Source: Azospirillum brasilense
GTDB taxonomy: Bacteria; Pseudomonadota; Alphaproteobacteria; Azospirillales; Azospirillaceae
Direction of reading: 5' to 3'
DNA length: 64,000 nucleotides
Assembly (NCBI RefSeq): GCF_007827795.1
Contig: NZ_VITI01000015.1
Location: forward strand, 31,485 to 95,484
The position numbers were made by a program, and so were the translations under genes. The notes beneath the pieces were generated by a model, which searched no databases, was not told the origin of the DNA, and worked only from the letters and a program-made list of their open reading frames with translations. Shown piece after piece: positions 34,162-41,918 of the stretch; the stretch's first letter is position 1, and each line of letters begins with the position of its first letter.

Positions 34162-34224
34162 GCGATCCTCCTCCCCGTGTCGGACGAAGGTTGGCTCCCC
34201 CGCCTCGGATGTCGTCAGGGCTCG

Positions 34225-34734
34225 TCACCGGTCGGACGGCGGTGCGGCCAGCAGGCGGTGACGCAGCAGCCAGTCGACGCCGCGCCGCCATGACCGCTCG
34301 TTGTCGCCGCGGATGTCCGCGTTCGCGACGGCGATGACCTCGCCATCTCCGGTGCGGCGCATTATAATCTGCATGTTGAGGATCAGCGTGCTGATCTTAT
34401 GGATGAAACCCGTCACCACGATGTCCGCGCCGGCCCGGCGCCCAAGGTCGAGTTCGCAGCCGTTGCACCGATAGAGCGACGCCGGCACCTCCGTGGCGAC
34501 GGCGCTGTCGCGGACGCCGGTCACCTCGTAACCGCCGTCCTTCAGCCCGTCGCGCAGCAGCGCCGTCACCCGTTCCAGCCGTCCGGCATGGTCCGGATCG
34601 GAGGGCTCCCGGCTGGTGTCAACCAGTTCGAGATCGAAGACCAGAACCTTGGCCGGCGCCTGGGCTGCCGCCGGGGCCGCACCGCTCAGCAGCAGGAACA
34701 GGAGCGCCGTCGCGGCGAATTCCGTCGGCATCAT
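34225..34734 (-). CDS. Secreted DUF3280/DUF2380-like protein
   Basis: This 169-residue protein has a signal peptide (ATALLFLLLSGAAPAAAQA). The mature part opens AKVLVFDLELVDTS, then LYRCNGCELDLGRRAGADIVVTG, and ends NADIRGDNERSWRRGVDWLL, typical of a family frequently encoded near xoxF. The two cysteines in CNGC could form a redox or metal site. Function unknown. I begin at ATG 34734; an upstream ATG 34785 would overlap the divergent gene and displace the signal peptide. Confidence 0.78.
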   Translation of the reverse strand: MMPTEFAATALLFLLLSGAAPAAAQAPAKVLVFDLELVDTSREPSDPDHAGRLERVTALLRDGLKDGGYEVTGVRDSAVATEVPASLYRCNGCELDLGRRAGADIVVTGFIHKISTLILNMQIIMRRTGDGEVIAVANADIRGDNERSWRRGVDWLLRHRLLAAPPSDR

Positions 34735-34783
34735 CCGAATGCGTGGATGGGCAAGGGCGCCCGATGTCCGGCAGAATCGAATC

Positions 34784-35398
34784 ATGCGTCACCGCTCCGC
34801 TGTCCTTGCCGCCGCGTTGCTCACCCTGGTGTCTGTCCCGGCGGGGGCGGCCGGGGGCGATCCGGACTGGCCCTGCGTCCAGATCCTCGTCCCGACCCTG
34901 TCGTCCGGCCAGATCTGGCCCGGCGACCCCATCGAGGGGAGGGAGGGGGACTGGCGCGACATTCCCGGCACCGAACCGGTTCTGAAGCAGCTCCTCGACC
35001 GCCGGCTCGCTCCCGAGCAGGAGCAGGCGGCGATCGATCGCTTCGCCGACCAACTGGAGGCCAACGGGGCGGCGGCGGACCGCAACATGGCCCTCACCGC
35101 CCTGTTCGCCGGAGCCTTCGACGCGCTCAACCAGGAGCGCAGGCAGGCCATTTCGGCCATCAAGCGCTACGCCCACCAGCAGCGCGTCCTGCTCGACAGC
35201 ATCGACGCGGCGCTGACCCGTCTCCAGGCGCTTCCCGCCGACGCCCCCGAGGCGACTGCGCTGCGCGAGGAGATCGCGTGGCGGCGGCGCATCCTCGACG
35301 AGCGGCGGCGCAACCAGACGGCACTGTGCGAGCAACCGGTCCAGTTCGAACAGAAAGCCGGCCGCATCGCGCGGGACATTGCCGCCCGCCTGGATTGA
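34784..35398 (+). CDS. Secreted helical protein of the xoxF neighbourhood, unknown function
   Basis: This 204-residue protein has a signal peptide (VLAAALLTLVSVPAGAA), a conserved-looking DPDWPCVQILVPTLSSGQIWPG segment, and then a mostly alpha-helical, charged C-terminal part. Single cysteines sit in WPCVQ and LCEQP, a possible disulfide. Genes of this type occur beside DUF3280 and xoxJ genes in other methylotrophs; biochemical role unknown. It is divergent from the DUF3280-like gene, with start codons about 50 bases apart, and convergent with xoxJ. Confidence 0.72.
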   Translation: MRHRSAVLAAALLTLVSVPAGAAGGDPDWPCVQILVPTLSSGQIWPGDPIEGREGDWRDIPGTEPVLKQLLDRRLAPEQEQAAIDRFADQLEANGAAADRNMALTALFAGAFDALNQERRQAISAIKRYAHQQRVLLDSIDAALTRLQALPADAPEATALREEIAWRRRILDERRRNQTALCEQPVQFEQKAGRIARDIAARLD

Positions 35399-35443
35399 TG
35401 CCGTCTGAATTGAGGCCGCTTGGCTTGAGACGAGCCGCTCCGG

Positions 35444-36760
35444 TCAGTTCGACGCGCCGCCGGCGAAGGGTTCGACCGTCTCCAGCCCGTATCCCGCCTC
35501 CTGCCAGCGCATGGCGCCGTCGGAATACCAGTAGACATTGCCGTACCCCCACTCCACGGCGCGCTTGGCGGCGTTCCAGGACATCCAGCAGTCCGGCTCG
35601 CAGAAGAAGACCAGCCGGGAGGCCCGGTTCCCGCCGGTCAGCGTCTCCAACCCGGTGCGGAAATAGCGTTCCTGCTCGCCCGACAGGCTGCCGTAGCCGA
35701 CGTTGGGCAGCCAGACCGCCCCCGGCAGGCTGCGGCGGGGCGGCGGCACCCACACGGCCGGCTTCGGGCGGTCCGCCGGACGGGGCGGGGCCGGCATCAC
35801 GTCGATCAGCCGCGTGTCGGGAAAATGTTCGATCAGCCGCCGCAGCTCCGCCAGGGTCACGGTGGAAGCACCGGACAGGCCGGCGGGGGTCGGGGCGCGG
35901 TACTGGTCCATCCGGTAGCCAGGCGGCTCCAGGACGGCGGCGGTCTTCAGCGCGCCGTCCGGGCCGATGAGCGGGACATGGTAGCGCAGCAGGATGCGGT
36001 CGATGTCATCCTGGCGGCGCTTGATGAAATCGTTGAGCCAGTGCTTCCACTCCGGTTCGTCGGCGCGGATGCCCATGGAGATGTTGAATTGCAGGCGGGC
36101 GGCCGCCGGCTCCTTGACCAGCGGCACGACGGTCAGCGGCTCCGTCTGCTGGGCGGCGAAATAGCCGGCGATCGGCCCCCAGATCACCGCGGCGTCGGTT
36201 CGGCCAGTGGCCACGTCCTCGATGGCGTCGCGGGCCGGGTTGTTGGCGCGCGTGTCGGTGTTGAGCTGGTAGGGCTCCGTCCGGGTGATGCCGTAGAGGC
36301 GCAGCAGGTTGACCGCGGGCGTCTTTTCGACGACGCCGATGCGGGCGTCCTTCAGGGACGGATCGCCTACGCTTTCCGCCTTGATGCCCGACTTCGTGCG
36401 GTAGACCAGGGAGTAGACCGTCCGGTAGTAGGGGTTGGTGTTCTGCATCAGCTCTTCACCGGACGCCGTGCCCATCACGAGGTCGCACTGCCGCGCGCGC
36501 AGCGTGTTGCGGACGAAGCCGATGGTCTGCGGCCACCAGTAATAGGTCACCGGCTTCTTCAGGTCCTCGCCGATGAGCCGGGCGATCTCGTTCTCGAAGC
36601 CCTCCATCCTTTCGTTGGAGTAGGGCAGGAGGTTGCCGTCGGCGCAGACGCGCACCGTCTCGCGTTCCGTCGCCTCGACGGCGCGGGCCGGCGGCGCTGC
36701 GGCGCCCGACAGCAGCGCCACGGCGATGGCGGCTATGATGAGCGCAGAAGGAATGGCCAT
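35444..36760 (-). CDS. xoxJ: XoxJ-like periplasmic binding protein fused to a CXXCW rhodanese-like domain
   Basis: This is a 438-residue protein with a signal peptide (IIAAIAVALLSGAAAPPARA). Residues about 30-275 form a periplasmic binding domain (VRVCADGNLLPYSNE, YYWWPQTIGFVRNTLRARQCDLVMG, DAAVIWGPIAGYF) typical of MoxJ/XoxJ, which helps mature or partners with the methanol dehydrogenase. After a proline-rich linker the C-terminal third (about 295-438) is rhodanese-like, with LVFFCEPDCWMSWNAAKRA, the hallmark of the separate PQQ-dependent catabolism-associated CXXCW proteins. It follows the cytochrome gene by 19 bases. The fusion is the odd feature; the two parts are commonly separate genes. 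Confidence 0.85.
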   Translation of the reverse strand: MAIPSALIIAAIAVALLSGAAAPPARAVEATERETVRVCADGNLLPYSNERMEGFENEIARLIGEDLKKPVTYYWWPQTIGFVRNTLRARQCDLVMGTASGEELMQNTNPYYRTVYSLVYRTKSGIKAESVGDPSLKDARIGVVEKTPAVNLLRLYGITRTEPYQLNTDTRANNPARDAIEDVATGRTDAAVIWGPIAGYFAAQQTEPLTVVPLVKEPAAARLQFNISMGIRADEPEWKHWLNDFIKRRQDDIDRILLRYHVPLIGPDGALKTAAVLEPPGYRMDQYRAPTPAGLSGASTVTLAELRRLIEHFPDTRLIDVMPAPPRPADRPKPAVWVPPPRRSLPGAVWLPNVGYGSLSGEQERYFRTGLETLTGGNRASRLVFFCEPDCWMSWNAAKRAVEWGYGNVYWYSDGAMRWQEAGYGLETVEPFAGGASN

Positions 36761-36779
36761 GAAGGGTCCTCCTGCCGGA

Positions 36780-37217
36780 TCAGCCGCCGATGCGTTGCGG
36801 GCGTCCGCCGGGCAGCGCGTCGTCCGCCCGCGCCTTCAGGTAGCGGTAGATGTCGTCCAGATGGTCCATGATGTTGGGGTCGAGGCCGAAGGAGGGCATC
36901 ACCTTGTCCCCGGTGGCGCCCTGGTTCTGGCGGCCGTTGACGACGACTTCCTTGAACTCGTCATAGCTGAGGCGTTTGAGCGAGTCCACGAGGCTGGGGG
37001 CGAAGGACGATCCCGACGCGTCGAAGCCGTGGCAGGTGTGGCAGGTCGCGTGGAAGCGGCGGTAGCCGTTGTAGGTTCCTTTGTCCACCTGACCGTCCTT
37101 GACGATGTAGGTCGGCATCCCGTCGGGGGTGGTGGGCGCATCCTGTGCCAGGGCGGCGAAACAGGCGACGGTGCCCGCCGTCAACATGCCGGTCAGCAAG
37201 CCAAGTCTGCGTTTCAT
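36780..37217 (-). CDS. xoxG: c-type cytochrome, XoxG-like electron acceptor of XoxF
   Basis: This 145-residue periplasmic cytochrome has one haem: CHTCH at residues 59-63 and the axial Met in GDKVMPSFG (about 107), after a signal peptide ending AALAQ-D. It should take electrons from the PQQ of XoxF and pass them to a terminal cytochrome. ATG 37217 with AGGAA upstream gives the normal signal peptide. A longer frame starting at 37337 would run through the xoxF terminator and is rejected. It lies downstream of xoxF and upstream of xoxJ, the standard xoxFGJ order. Confidence 0.9.
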   Translation of the reverse strand: MKRRLGLLTGMLTAGTVACFAALAQDAPTTPDGMPTYIVKDGQVDKGTYNGYRRFHATCHTCHGFDASGSSFAPSLVDSLKRLSYDEFKEVVVNGRQNQGATGDKVMPSFGLDPNIMDHLDDIYRYLKARADDALPGGRPQRIGG

Positions 37218-37244
37218 GGGTGTCGCGTTCCTTGCCCGGAAGCC

Positions 37245-37305
37245 GGGTCCCAGTGAATGCCAAAGGAGTGAAAACCAAAGGAGTGAATGTCGGAAGAGCG
37301 AAAGC
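37245..37305. repeat. 15-bp tandem repeat in the xoxF-xoxG spacer
   Basis: The unit CCAAAGGAGTGAA plus two bases occurs at 37260 and 37275, with degenerate neighbours on both sides (AGTGAATG before, GAAGAGCGAAAG after). The period is 15 bases. It lies in the untranslated leader of the cytochrome gene, just downstream of the xoxF terminator. Confidence 0.7.
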
Positions 37306-37307
37306 CA

Positions 37308-37344
37308 TAAAGAAAAGCCCCCGGTGCGTTGCGGCACCGGGGGC
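37308..37344 (-). terminator. Strong rho-independent terminator after xoxF
   Basis: A perfect 11-bp stem GCCCCCGGTGC/GCACCGGGGGC (37317-37327 and 37334-37344) with a six-base loop is followed, on the minus strand, by TTTTCTTT. It sits 12 bases past the xoxF stop and before the cytochrome gene, so most xoxF transcripts should end here. Confidence 0.88.
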
Positions 37345-37355
37345 AGGTCTGCCGA

Positions 37356-39239
37356 TCACTTCTGGTCCGGAATGTGGAACACCGTCAGGACCCCGCCGAG
37401 CTGCGTGTACTCGCCCAGCGACTGGTGGGCACCGACGGCGCCGAGGCCGGCGGTCGCCACGCCGGTTCCGCCGGCGCGGTTGGGATGGACGGCCTGATGC
37501 CACTGGTTCGCCCCGGTTTCCTGGGTCAGACCGGCGGCGAGACCGATGCCGGCCCAGCCGCCGACGCCGGACAGGACGGCCACATACTGCTTGCCGTTGT
37601 GGGTGTAGGTGTTGATGTTGCCGATGATGCCGGACGGGGTCTTGAACCGCCAGAGCTCCTTGCCGTCCTTCATGTCGACGGCGACGATGTAGCCTTCCAG
37701 CGTCCCGTAATAGGCCAGGCCGCCTTTCGTGGTCAGGGCGCCACTCCACACCGCGAACCGTTCCGGCCGCGACCAGACGATCTTGCCGGCCGCCGCGTCC
37801 CAGGCGATGAAGTTGCCCATGCCGCCGTGCGAGTTCGGCGTCGGGTACATGGACACGGTGGAGCCGACATAGGCCTGCCCCGCCGTGTAGGAGACGGAGA
37901 ACGGCTCGTAGTCCATACAGATGTGGTTGGTCGGCACATAGAACAGACCGGTGTCCGGCGAGAAGGAGGCCGGCTGCTGGTCCTTGGTACCGAGCGCCGC
38001 CGGGCACACGGCGGCGGTGTTCTTGTCCTCGCCGTTGGCGAAGGTGCTGTATTTGTCGACGACGTTCGGCCGGCCGGTCTTCATGTCGACGTCGGTCGCC
38101 CAGTTGACCGTCGGGTCGTATTTCTGCGCGACGAGCAGTTCCCCGGTCGCCCGGTCCAGGGTGTAGGCGAAGCCGTTGCGGTCGAAATTGACCAGGACCT
38201 TGCGCTGCTGGCCGTTTATGGTGATGTCGGCCAGGATGTTCTCGTTCACCCCGTCGAAGTCCCATTCATCGAAGGGCGTCTTCTGGTAGACCCACTTCGC
38301 CTCGCCGGTTTCCGGATCGCGGGCGAAGATGGTCATCGACCATTTGTTGTCGCTCTTGGCCCGGTCCTTGTCGACGGCCCGCTGCGTCGGATTCCAAGTG
38401 CCGGGATTGCCGGTGCCGTAATAGATCAGGTTGAGCGCCGGGTCGTAGGTGTACCAGCCCCAGGTGGTTCCGCCGCCGCGCTTCCATTCCTCGCCCGGCC
38501 ATGTCGAGACGCCGAGATCCTTCTGTCCGATGGGCTTGCCCATCATCATCGTCTTCGACGGGTCGATCTTCACGTCGGCGTCTGGGCCGGTTGAAAAGGC
38601 CCGCCACACCATCTTGCCGGTGTTCGTGTCGTAGGCCGTCAGATGCCCGCGCACGCCGAACTCGCCGCCGCTGATGCCGACGAAGACCTTGTCCTTGACC
38701 ACCAGCGGGGCCGCCGTCAGGGTTTCGCCCTTGGTGTGGTCGCCGTTCTTGGCCTTCCAGACCTCCTTGCCGGTCTTGGCGTCGAGCGCGACCAGCGTGT
38801 TGTCCGCCTGGGCCAGGAAAACCTTGCCGTCGGCGACCGCGACGCCGCGGTTGACAGTGTCGCAGCACATCACCGGAATGACGGTCGGGTCCTGGACCGA
38901 TTCATATTTCCAGATGACCCGTCCCGGGTTGTTGAGGTCCAGCGCGAAGACCTTGTTGGGGAACGGCGTGTGAATGTACATGACGTCGCCGACGACGATC
39001 GGCCCGCCCTCATGGCCGCGCAGAACGCCGGTCGAGAACGACCACGCGACCTGAAGATTCTTGACGTTGTTCGTGGTGATCTGATCGAGCGGGCTGTACC
39101 GCTGTCCGGCATAATTGCCGAGCTGGGATGCCCAATTGTTGGGGTTCGCTTCATTCTTCAGAATACTGTCGTTCGCAGAAACCGAGCCGGCGGCGACGAC
39201 AGCGACAGACGCCAGAAGCCAGCGAGACAACACCTTCAT
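37356..39239 (-). CDS. xoxF: Lanthanide-dependent PQQ methanol dehydrogenase XoxF
   Basis: This 627-residue periplasmic quinoprotein oxidises methanol to formaldehyde (often on to formate). The signal peptide ends SVSA-ND. Eight-bladed propeller tryptophan motifs recur. The adjacent-cysteine pair CC is at 125-126 (PVMCCDTVNRG). Active-site ligands are Glu193 (GGEFGVRG), Asn278 (YGTGNPG) and catalytic Asp327, followed two residues later by Asp329 in EWDFDGVNE; that extra Asp is the hallmark of rare-earth (XoxF) rather than calcium (MxaF) enzymes. GGGAGG lies seven bases before ATG. No mxaF or mxaI gene is in the window. XoxG-like and XoxJ-like genes follow. Confidence 0.97.
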   Translation of the reverse strand: MKVLSRWLLASVAVVAAGSVSANDSILKNEANPNNWASQLGNYAGQRYSPLDQITTNNVKNLQVAWSFSTGVLRGHEGGPIVVGDVMYIHTPFPNKVFALDLNNPGRVIWKYESVQDPTVIPVMCCDTVNRGVAVADGKVFLAQADNTLVALDAKTGKEVWKAKNGDHTKGETLTAAPLVVKDKVFVGISGGEFGVRGHLTAYDTNTGKMVWRAFSTGPDADVKIDPSKTMMMGKPIGQKDLGVSTWPGEEWKRGGGTTWGWYTYDPALNLIYYGTGNPGTWNPTQRAVDKDRAKSDNKWSMTIFARDPETGEAKWVYQKTPFDEWDFDGVNENILADITINGQQRKVLVNFDRNGFAYTLDRATGELLVAQKYDPTVNWATDVDMKTGRPNVVDKYSTFANGEDKNTAAVCPAALGTKDQQPASFSPDTGLFYVPTNHICMDYEPFSVSYTAGQAYVGSTVSMYPTPNSHGGMGNFIAWDAAAGKIVWSRPERFAVWSGALTTKGGLAYYGTLEGYIVAVDMKDGKELWRFKTPSGIIGNINTYTHNGKQYVAVLSGVGGWAGIGLAAGLTQETGANQWHQAVHPNRAGGTGVATAGLGAVGAHQSLGEYTQLGGVLTVFHIPDQK

Positions 39240-39727
39240 GACGATCCCTCCCGTTGTAGCGCTTATTGTTACCCAAAAACCAATGGGCTTCTTGCTTATG
39301 GGCGCGACACTGAATGCAAAAGGGCGTTGTCGCGCGAATGTTATCGCGCGGGATGTTTGGTTCTGAATTCAATATTCAGAAAAGCTGACGCCAAATTGGG
39401 ACTTAATGCTATATTGGGACCATCTTCTCGTCAAGGCTCAGTCGAATAGAAAATGCCAAACAATCGCCTTGTGCCAGATTTATCCATGACTGATCGCAAA
39501 TTGGGAGTAAGTGGATAATCCTTCAAATCGTGATTTTGTAATTTATTTATTTGCAGTTTTTGGCGCCGGTTTTGTGCGAAGCAGCAATATTTGCTGCAAA
39601 GCAGCGCAATCGATCACGGTCCGATCCATGCCGCTACCTGTTGATATGTGCATGCCGGCCTTCGTCCGCCTTGGTCGAAATGGGGAGGGCGCCGACTTGT
39701 CGGTCTTGCACACAGGAATGACACGTC
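39240..39727. promoter_or_regulatory. AT-rich upstream region of xoxF with repeated sites
   Basis: These 488 bases contain no convincing gene and are much AT-richer than the island. CAAATTGGGA occurs at 39392-39401 and 39497-39506, with a shortened TATTGGGAC at 39412-39420. A perfect 7-bp inverted repeat TCTGAAT-N5-ATTCAGA lies at 39362-39380. These are candidate operator sites for xoxF regulation; the region must hold the xoxF promoter on the minus strand. No clean -35/-10 pair was assigned. Confidence 0.5.
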
Positions 39728-39922
39728 ATGTTTGAGCTGGTTCTGGTGATTTGTCTGGCCATGAGGCCGGACCAATGCGCCATCGAACGTCCACTCTCCA
39801 TCGAGCGGTACCCGACCGCGGTGGAATGCACACGCAACAGCTACGTCCACGTCGTGCGTTGGCTCATGGAGCATCCCAGCTGGAACGTCCGCCGATGGCG
39901 GTGCGAGCAGCCTGGGGCCTGA
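39728..39922 (+). CDS. Small cysteine-containing protein, paralogue A
   Basis: A 64-residue product begins MFELVLVICLAMRPDQCAIE and ends W-x-MEHPSWNVRRWRCEQPGA. It shares a pattern with the product at 40251: a hydrophobic MF-x-LVLVICLA opening, D-P/PDQC, a middle cysteine, W-x-x-x-HP, and a final R-x-RC. The opening could be a short signal or membrane segment; three further cysteines suggest disulfides. AGGA lies about 11 bases upstream, a loose spacing. The family resembles small uncharacterised alphaproteobacterial proteins; function unknown. The pairing of paralogues supports that both are real genes. Confidence 0.6.
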   Translation: MFELVLVICLAMRPDQCAIERPLSIERYPTAVECTRNSYVHVVRWLMEHPSWNVRRWRCEQPGA

Positions 39923-40250
39923 CGCCAGCGCTCAGCGATTTAAAGACACGAAACAGTCCACTCAACGTTCCGTTGACTTGCGGCGCGCCGACTCCAGACT
40001 TGCGCGAGCGCTTCCCTGGGGCTTGCGGCCGGCGCCGCTTGTTCCCCCTCATCATCGGCTTCGCAAAGTCCTGCCATTTAGGCATTGGTTAACCTTCGAT
40101 GCCTAATGATTCGGCGCCCTGTGGTTTGGTTCATTTCTGAGCAGCCGAAATTCCGGCATCCTGCCCTCGTCCTTGGGCATGGCATGCGGCTTGCTCACGC
40201 TGATCCAGTCGATGTTGGCACAGCCGTGCTGTTGCAGTTTGGAGCGCCCG
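39923..40250. other. Intergenic stretch, nothing recognised
   Basis: These 328 bases between the two small paralogous genes contain no supported reading frame, RNA gene, repeat or clear terminator. The last 15 bases carry the GGAG ribosome site of the next gene. Confidence 0.5.
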
Positions 40251-40469
40251 ATGTTCGTTACCTTGTCGATGATTTTCTGCCTGGCGTCCGATCCGACCCA
40301 ATGCCGGACGATCGATCCGATGATTCCCGACACCGACCCCCTGACCATGTCGAGCTGCCCGATCGCCGGTCAGATCGAGAGCGCCAAGTGGATCAACGAC
40401 CACCCGAAGTACGAGCTTCAGCGCATTCGATGCACGGTGGGCAAGCGGATCAAGCAGCAGGGCGCGTGA
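40251..40469 (+). CDS. Small cysteine-containing protein, paralogue B
   Basis: A 72-residue product begins MFVTLSMIFCLASDPTQCRTI, has a middle TMSSCPIAGQ, then AKWINDHPKYELQRIRCTVG. Four cysteines occupy the same relative positions as in the product at 39728 (ICLA/FCLA, xxQC, middle C, RxRC), and the W-x-x-x-HP motif is kept. GGAG lies six bases before ATG 40251. A longer frame from 40173 adds unrelated residues and is not used. It converges on the UdgX gene. Function unknown; probably exported or membrane-anchored by its hydrophobic opening. Confidence 0.68.
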   Translation: MFVTLSMIFCLASDPTQCRTIDPMIPDTDPLTMSSCPIAGQIESAKWINDHPKYELQRIRCTVGKRIKQQGA

Positions 40470-40485
40470 TACGGACGGTGCCGCC

Positions 40486-41916
40486 TCACGCCAGCGCCGA
40501 GGCCCGGCGCAGGTCGGCCACGAATTCCGCCTGCGCCCGCCGCCGCTCCTCCTCTCCCGGAAGCCTCAGCAGGTAGGAGGGGTGGACGGTGACGAAGCCG
40601 TTCCACCCGTCGAAGGCCATCGGACCCCGCTCGCGCAGAACCGCGACGGGCCGGCCGGTCAGCGCCAGCGCCGCGGTGGCTCCCAGCGTGACGACGAGGC
40701 GGGGGCGGACGAAGCCCAGCTCCGTCATCAGCCACCAGCGGTAATGCTTGACCTCGCCGGCGGTGGGGGACTGGTGGATGCGCCGCTTGCCGCGCTGGAC
40801 GAACTTGAAGTGCTTGACGGCGTTGGTCAGATAGAGGCCGCCGCGGTCGATGCCGGCCTCCTCCAGCGCGGCGGTCAGCAATTGGCCGGCGGGGCCGACG
40901 AAGGGGCGGCCCTCGCGGTCCTCCTGGTCACCCGGCTGCTCGCCGACGATGGCGATGGCCGCACCCTCCGGCCCCTCGCCCAGCACCGCCTGCGTCGCGC
41001 CCGGCACCAGCGGTTCGGAGCGTTGGATCAGGCGGTTCAGTTCGGCGAGGCTTTCCGGGGCCTGCCGGGCCATCGCCGCCACCGCCTTCTCGGGCATGCG
41101 GCGGCGCGGAATGGCGGCCTCCGCCTCCAGCATCGCCTGGACGCGGGCGGGGGCGGAGCGGACCAGGGCGGGAATGGCCGCCGTCTCCGGCATGTTGGCC
41201 CAGTATTTCCGCGGCATCTCCGCCCGCATGGCCGTCGGGTTGACCCGCGCCGGGTTGAAGGTGCTCTCGTAGTAGCGTTGCCAGCCCTCGGCGAAGCGGT
41301 CGTCGGCAAAGCGGTCATGGGCCAGCGCGTCCGGACGCTCGGCGGGCGGGCCGGTGATCAGGCGTTGGCGGTCCCAATGCAACGAGCCCTTCGGTGTCAG
41401 GATCGTCCAAACCATGCTTTCGAAGCGCTCGACGAAGAAGGGGGCGACGGCCTCGACGATGTGATGGTCGGGCTCGAACCACGCGATGTAGCGTTCCCCG
41501 CCGTCCGGGCCGGGCGGAGCAGGGGGCAGCGCGCGGAAGCGCAGGAAGGCGTGCATCTTGTGGATGTCCCGTCGCACCGCCTTGTCGAGCCGCTCCAACC
41601 GGTGCACCAGCGGGTCGGCGTGCTGGTCGAGCAGAGCCCGCTCCCCGTTCAGCACCCGCCAGACCAGCCGGTAGAGCAGGGCGTAGCGTTCCGGATCGCT
41701 ATGGCAGACGACGGTTTCGATCAGTTGCCCGACCGCCTGGGGCAGGAAGATCGGGGCGCCGTTATCGGAAGCGGGCGTCGCGTCGTCGCCGAACAGCGAC
41801 GGCGCGCCGACGCTCCACAGCACCTTGTCGGGCGCCGTCCGGGCGGCGGCGAGGCGGCGCACCGCTTGGCGGAATCCGTCGAGGTCCGCCCCCTCCCGCA
41901 AGGTGATCGTGTGCAT
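40486..41916 (-). CDS. UdgX-family uracil-DNA glycosylase fused to an N-terminal DNA-repair-associated domain
   Basis: This is a 476-residue two-domain protein. The N-terminal part (about 1-280) is the domain that routinely precedes this UDG and carries WFEPDHHIVEAVAPFFVERF. The C-terminal uracil-DNA glycosylase domain has GEQPGDQEDREGRPFVGPAG near residue 323 and KRRIHQSP near 375. That R-x-H-Q-S-P loop with its histidine is diagnostic of UdgX, which becomes covalently attached to abasic DNA after uracil excision. The gene begins two bases after the radical-SAM gene stop. The pair likely handles a particular uracil or modified-base lesion. Confidence 0.92.
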   Translation of the reverse strand: MHTITLREGADLDGFRQAVRRLAAARTAPDKVLWSVGAPSLFGDDATPASDNGAPIFLPQAVGQLIETVVCHSDPERYALLYRLVWRVLNGERALLDQHADPLVHRLERLDKAVRRDIHKMHAFLRFRALPPAPPGPDGGERYIAWFEPDHHIVEAVAPFFVERFESMVWTILTPKGSLHWDRQRLITGPPAERPDALAHDRFADDRFAEGWQRYYESTFNPARVNPTAMRAEMPRKYWANMPETAAIPALVRSAPARVQAMLEAEAAIPRRRMPEKAVAAMARQAPESLAELNRLIQRSEPLVPGATQAVLGEGPEGAAIAIVGEQPGDQEDREGRPFVGPAGQLLTAALEEAGIDRGGLYLTNAVKHFKFVQRGKRRIHQSPTAGEVKHYRWWLMTELGFVRPRLVVTLGATAALALTGRPVAVLRERGPMAFDGWNGFVTVHPSYLLRLPGEEERRRAQAEFVADLRRASALA

Positions 41917-41918
41917 CG

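Noticed and set aside
37218..37337. N-terminal extension of the cytochrome gene through the 15-bp repeats
   Set aside because: It would start inside the xoxF terminator and add Leu/Trp/Ser repeats before a perfectly good signal peptide at 37217.
39115..39366. Short plus-strand frame upstream of xoxF
   Set aside because: It is antisense to the xoxF signal peptide, lacks a ribosome site and has no homology features.
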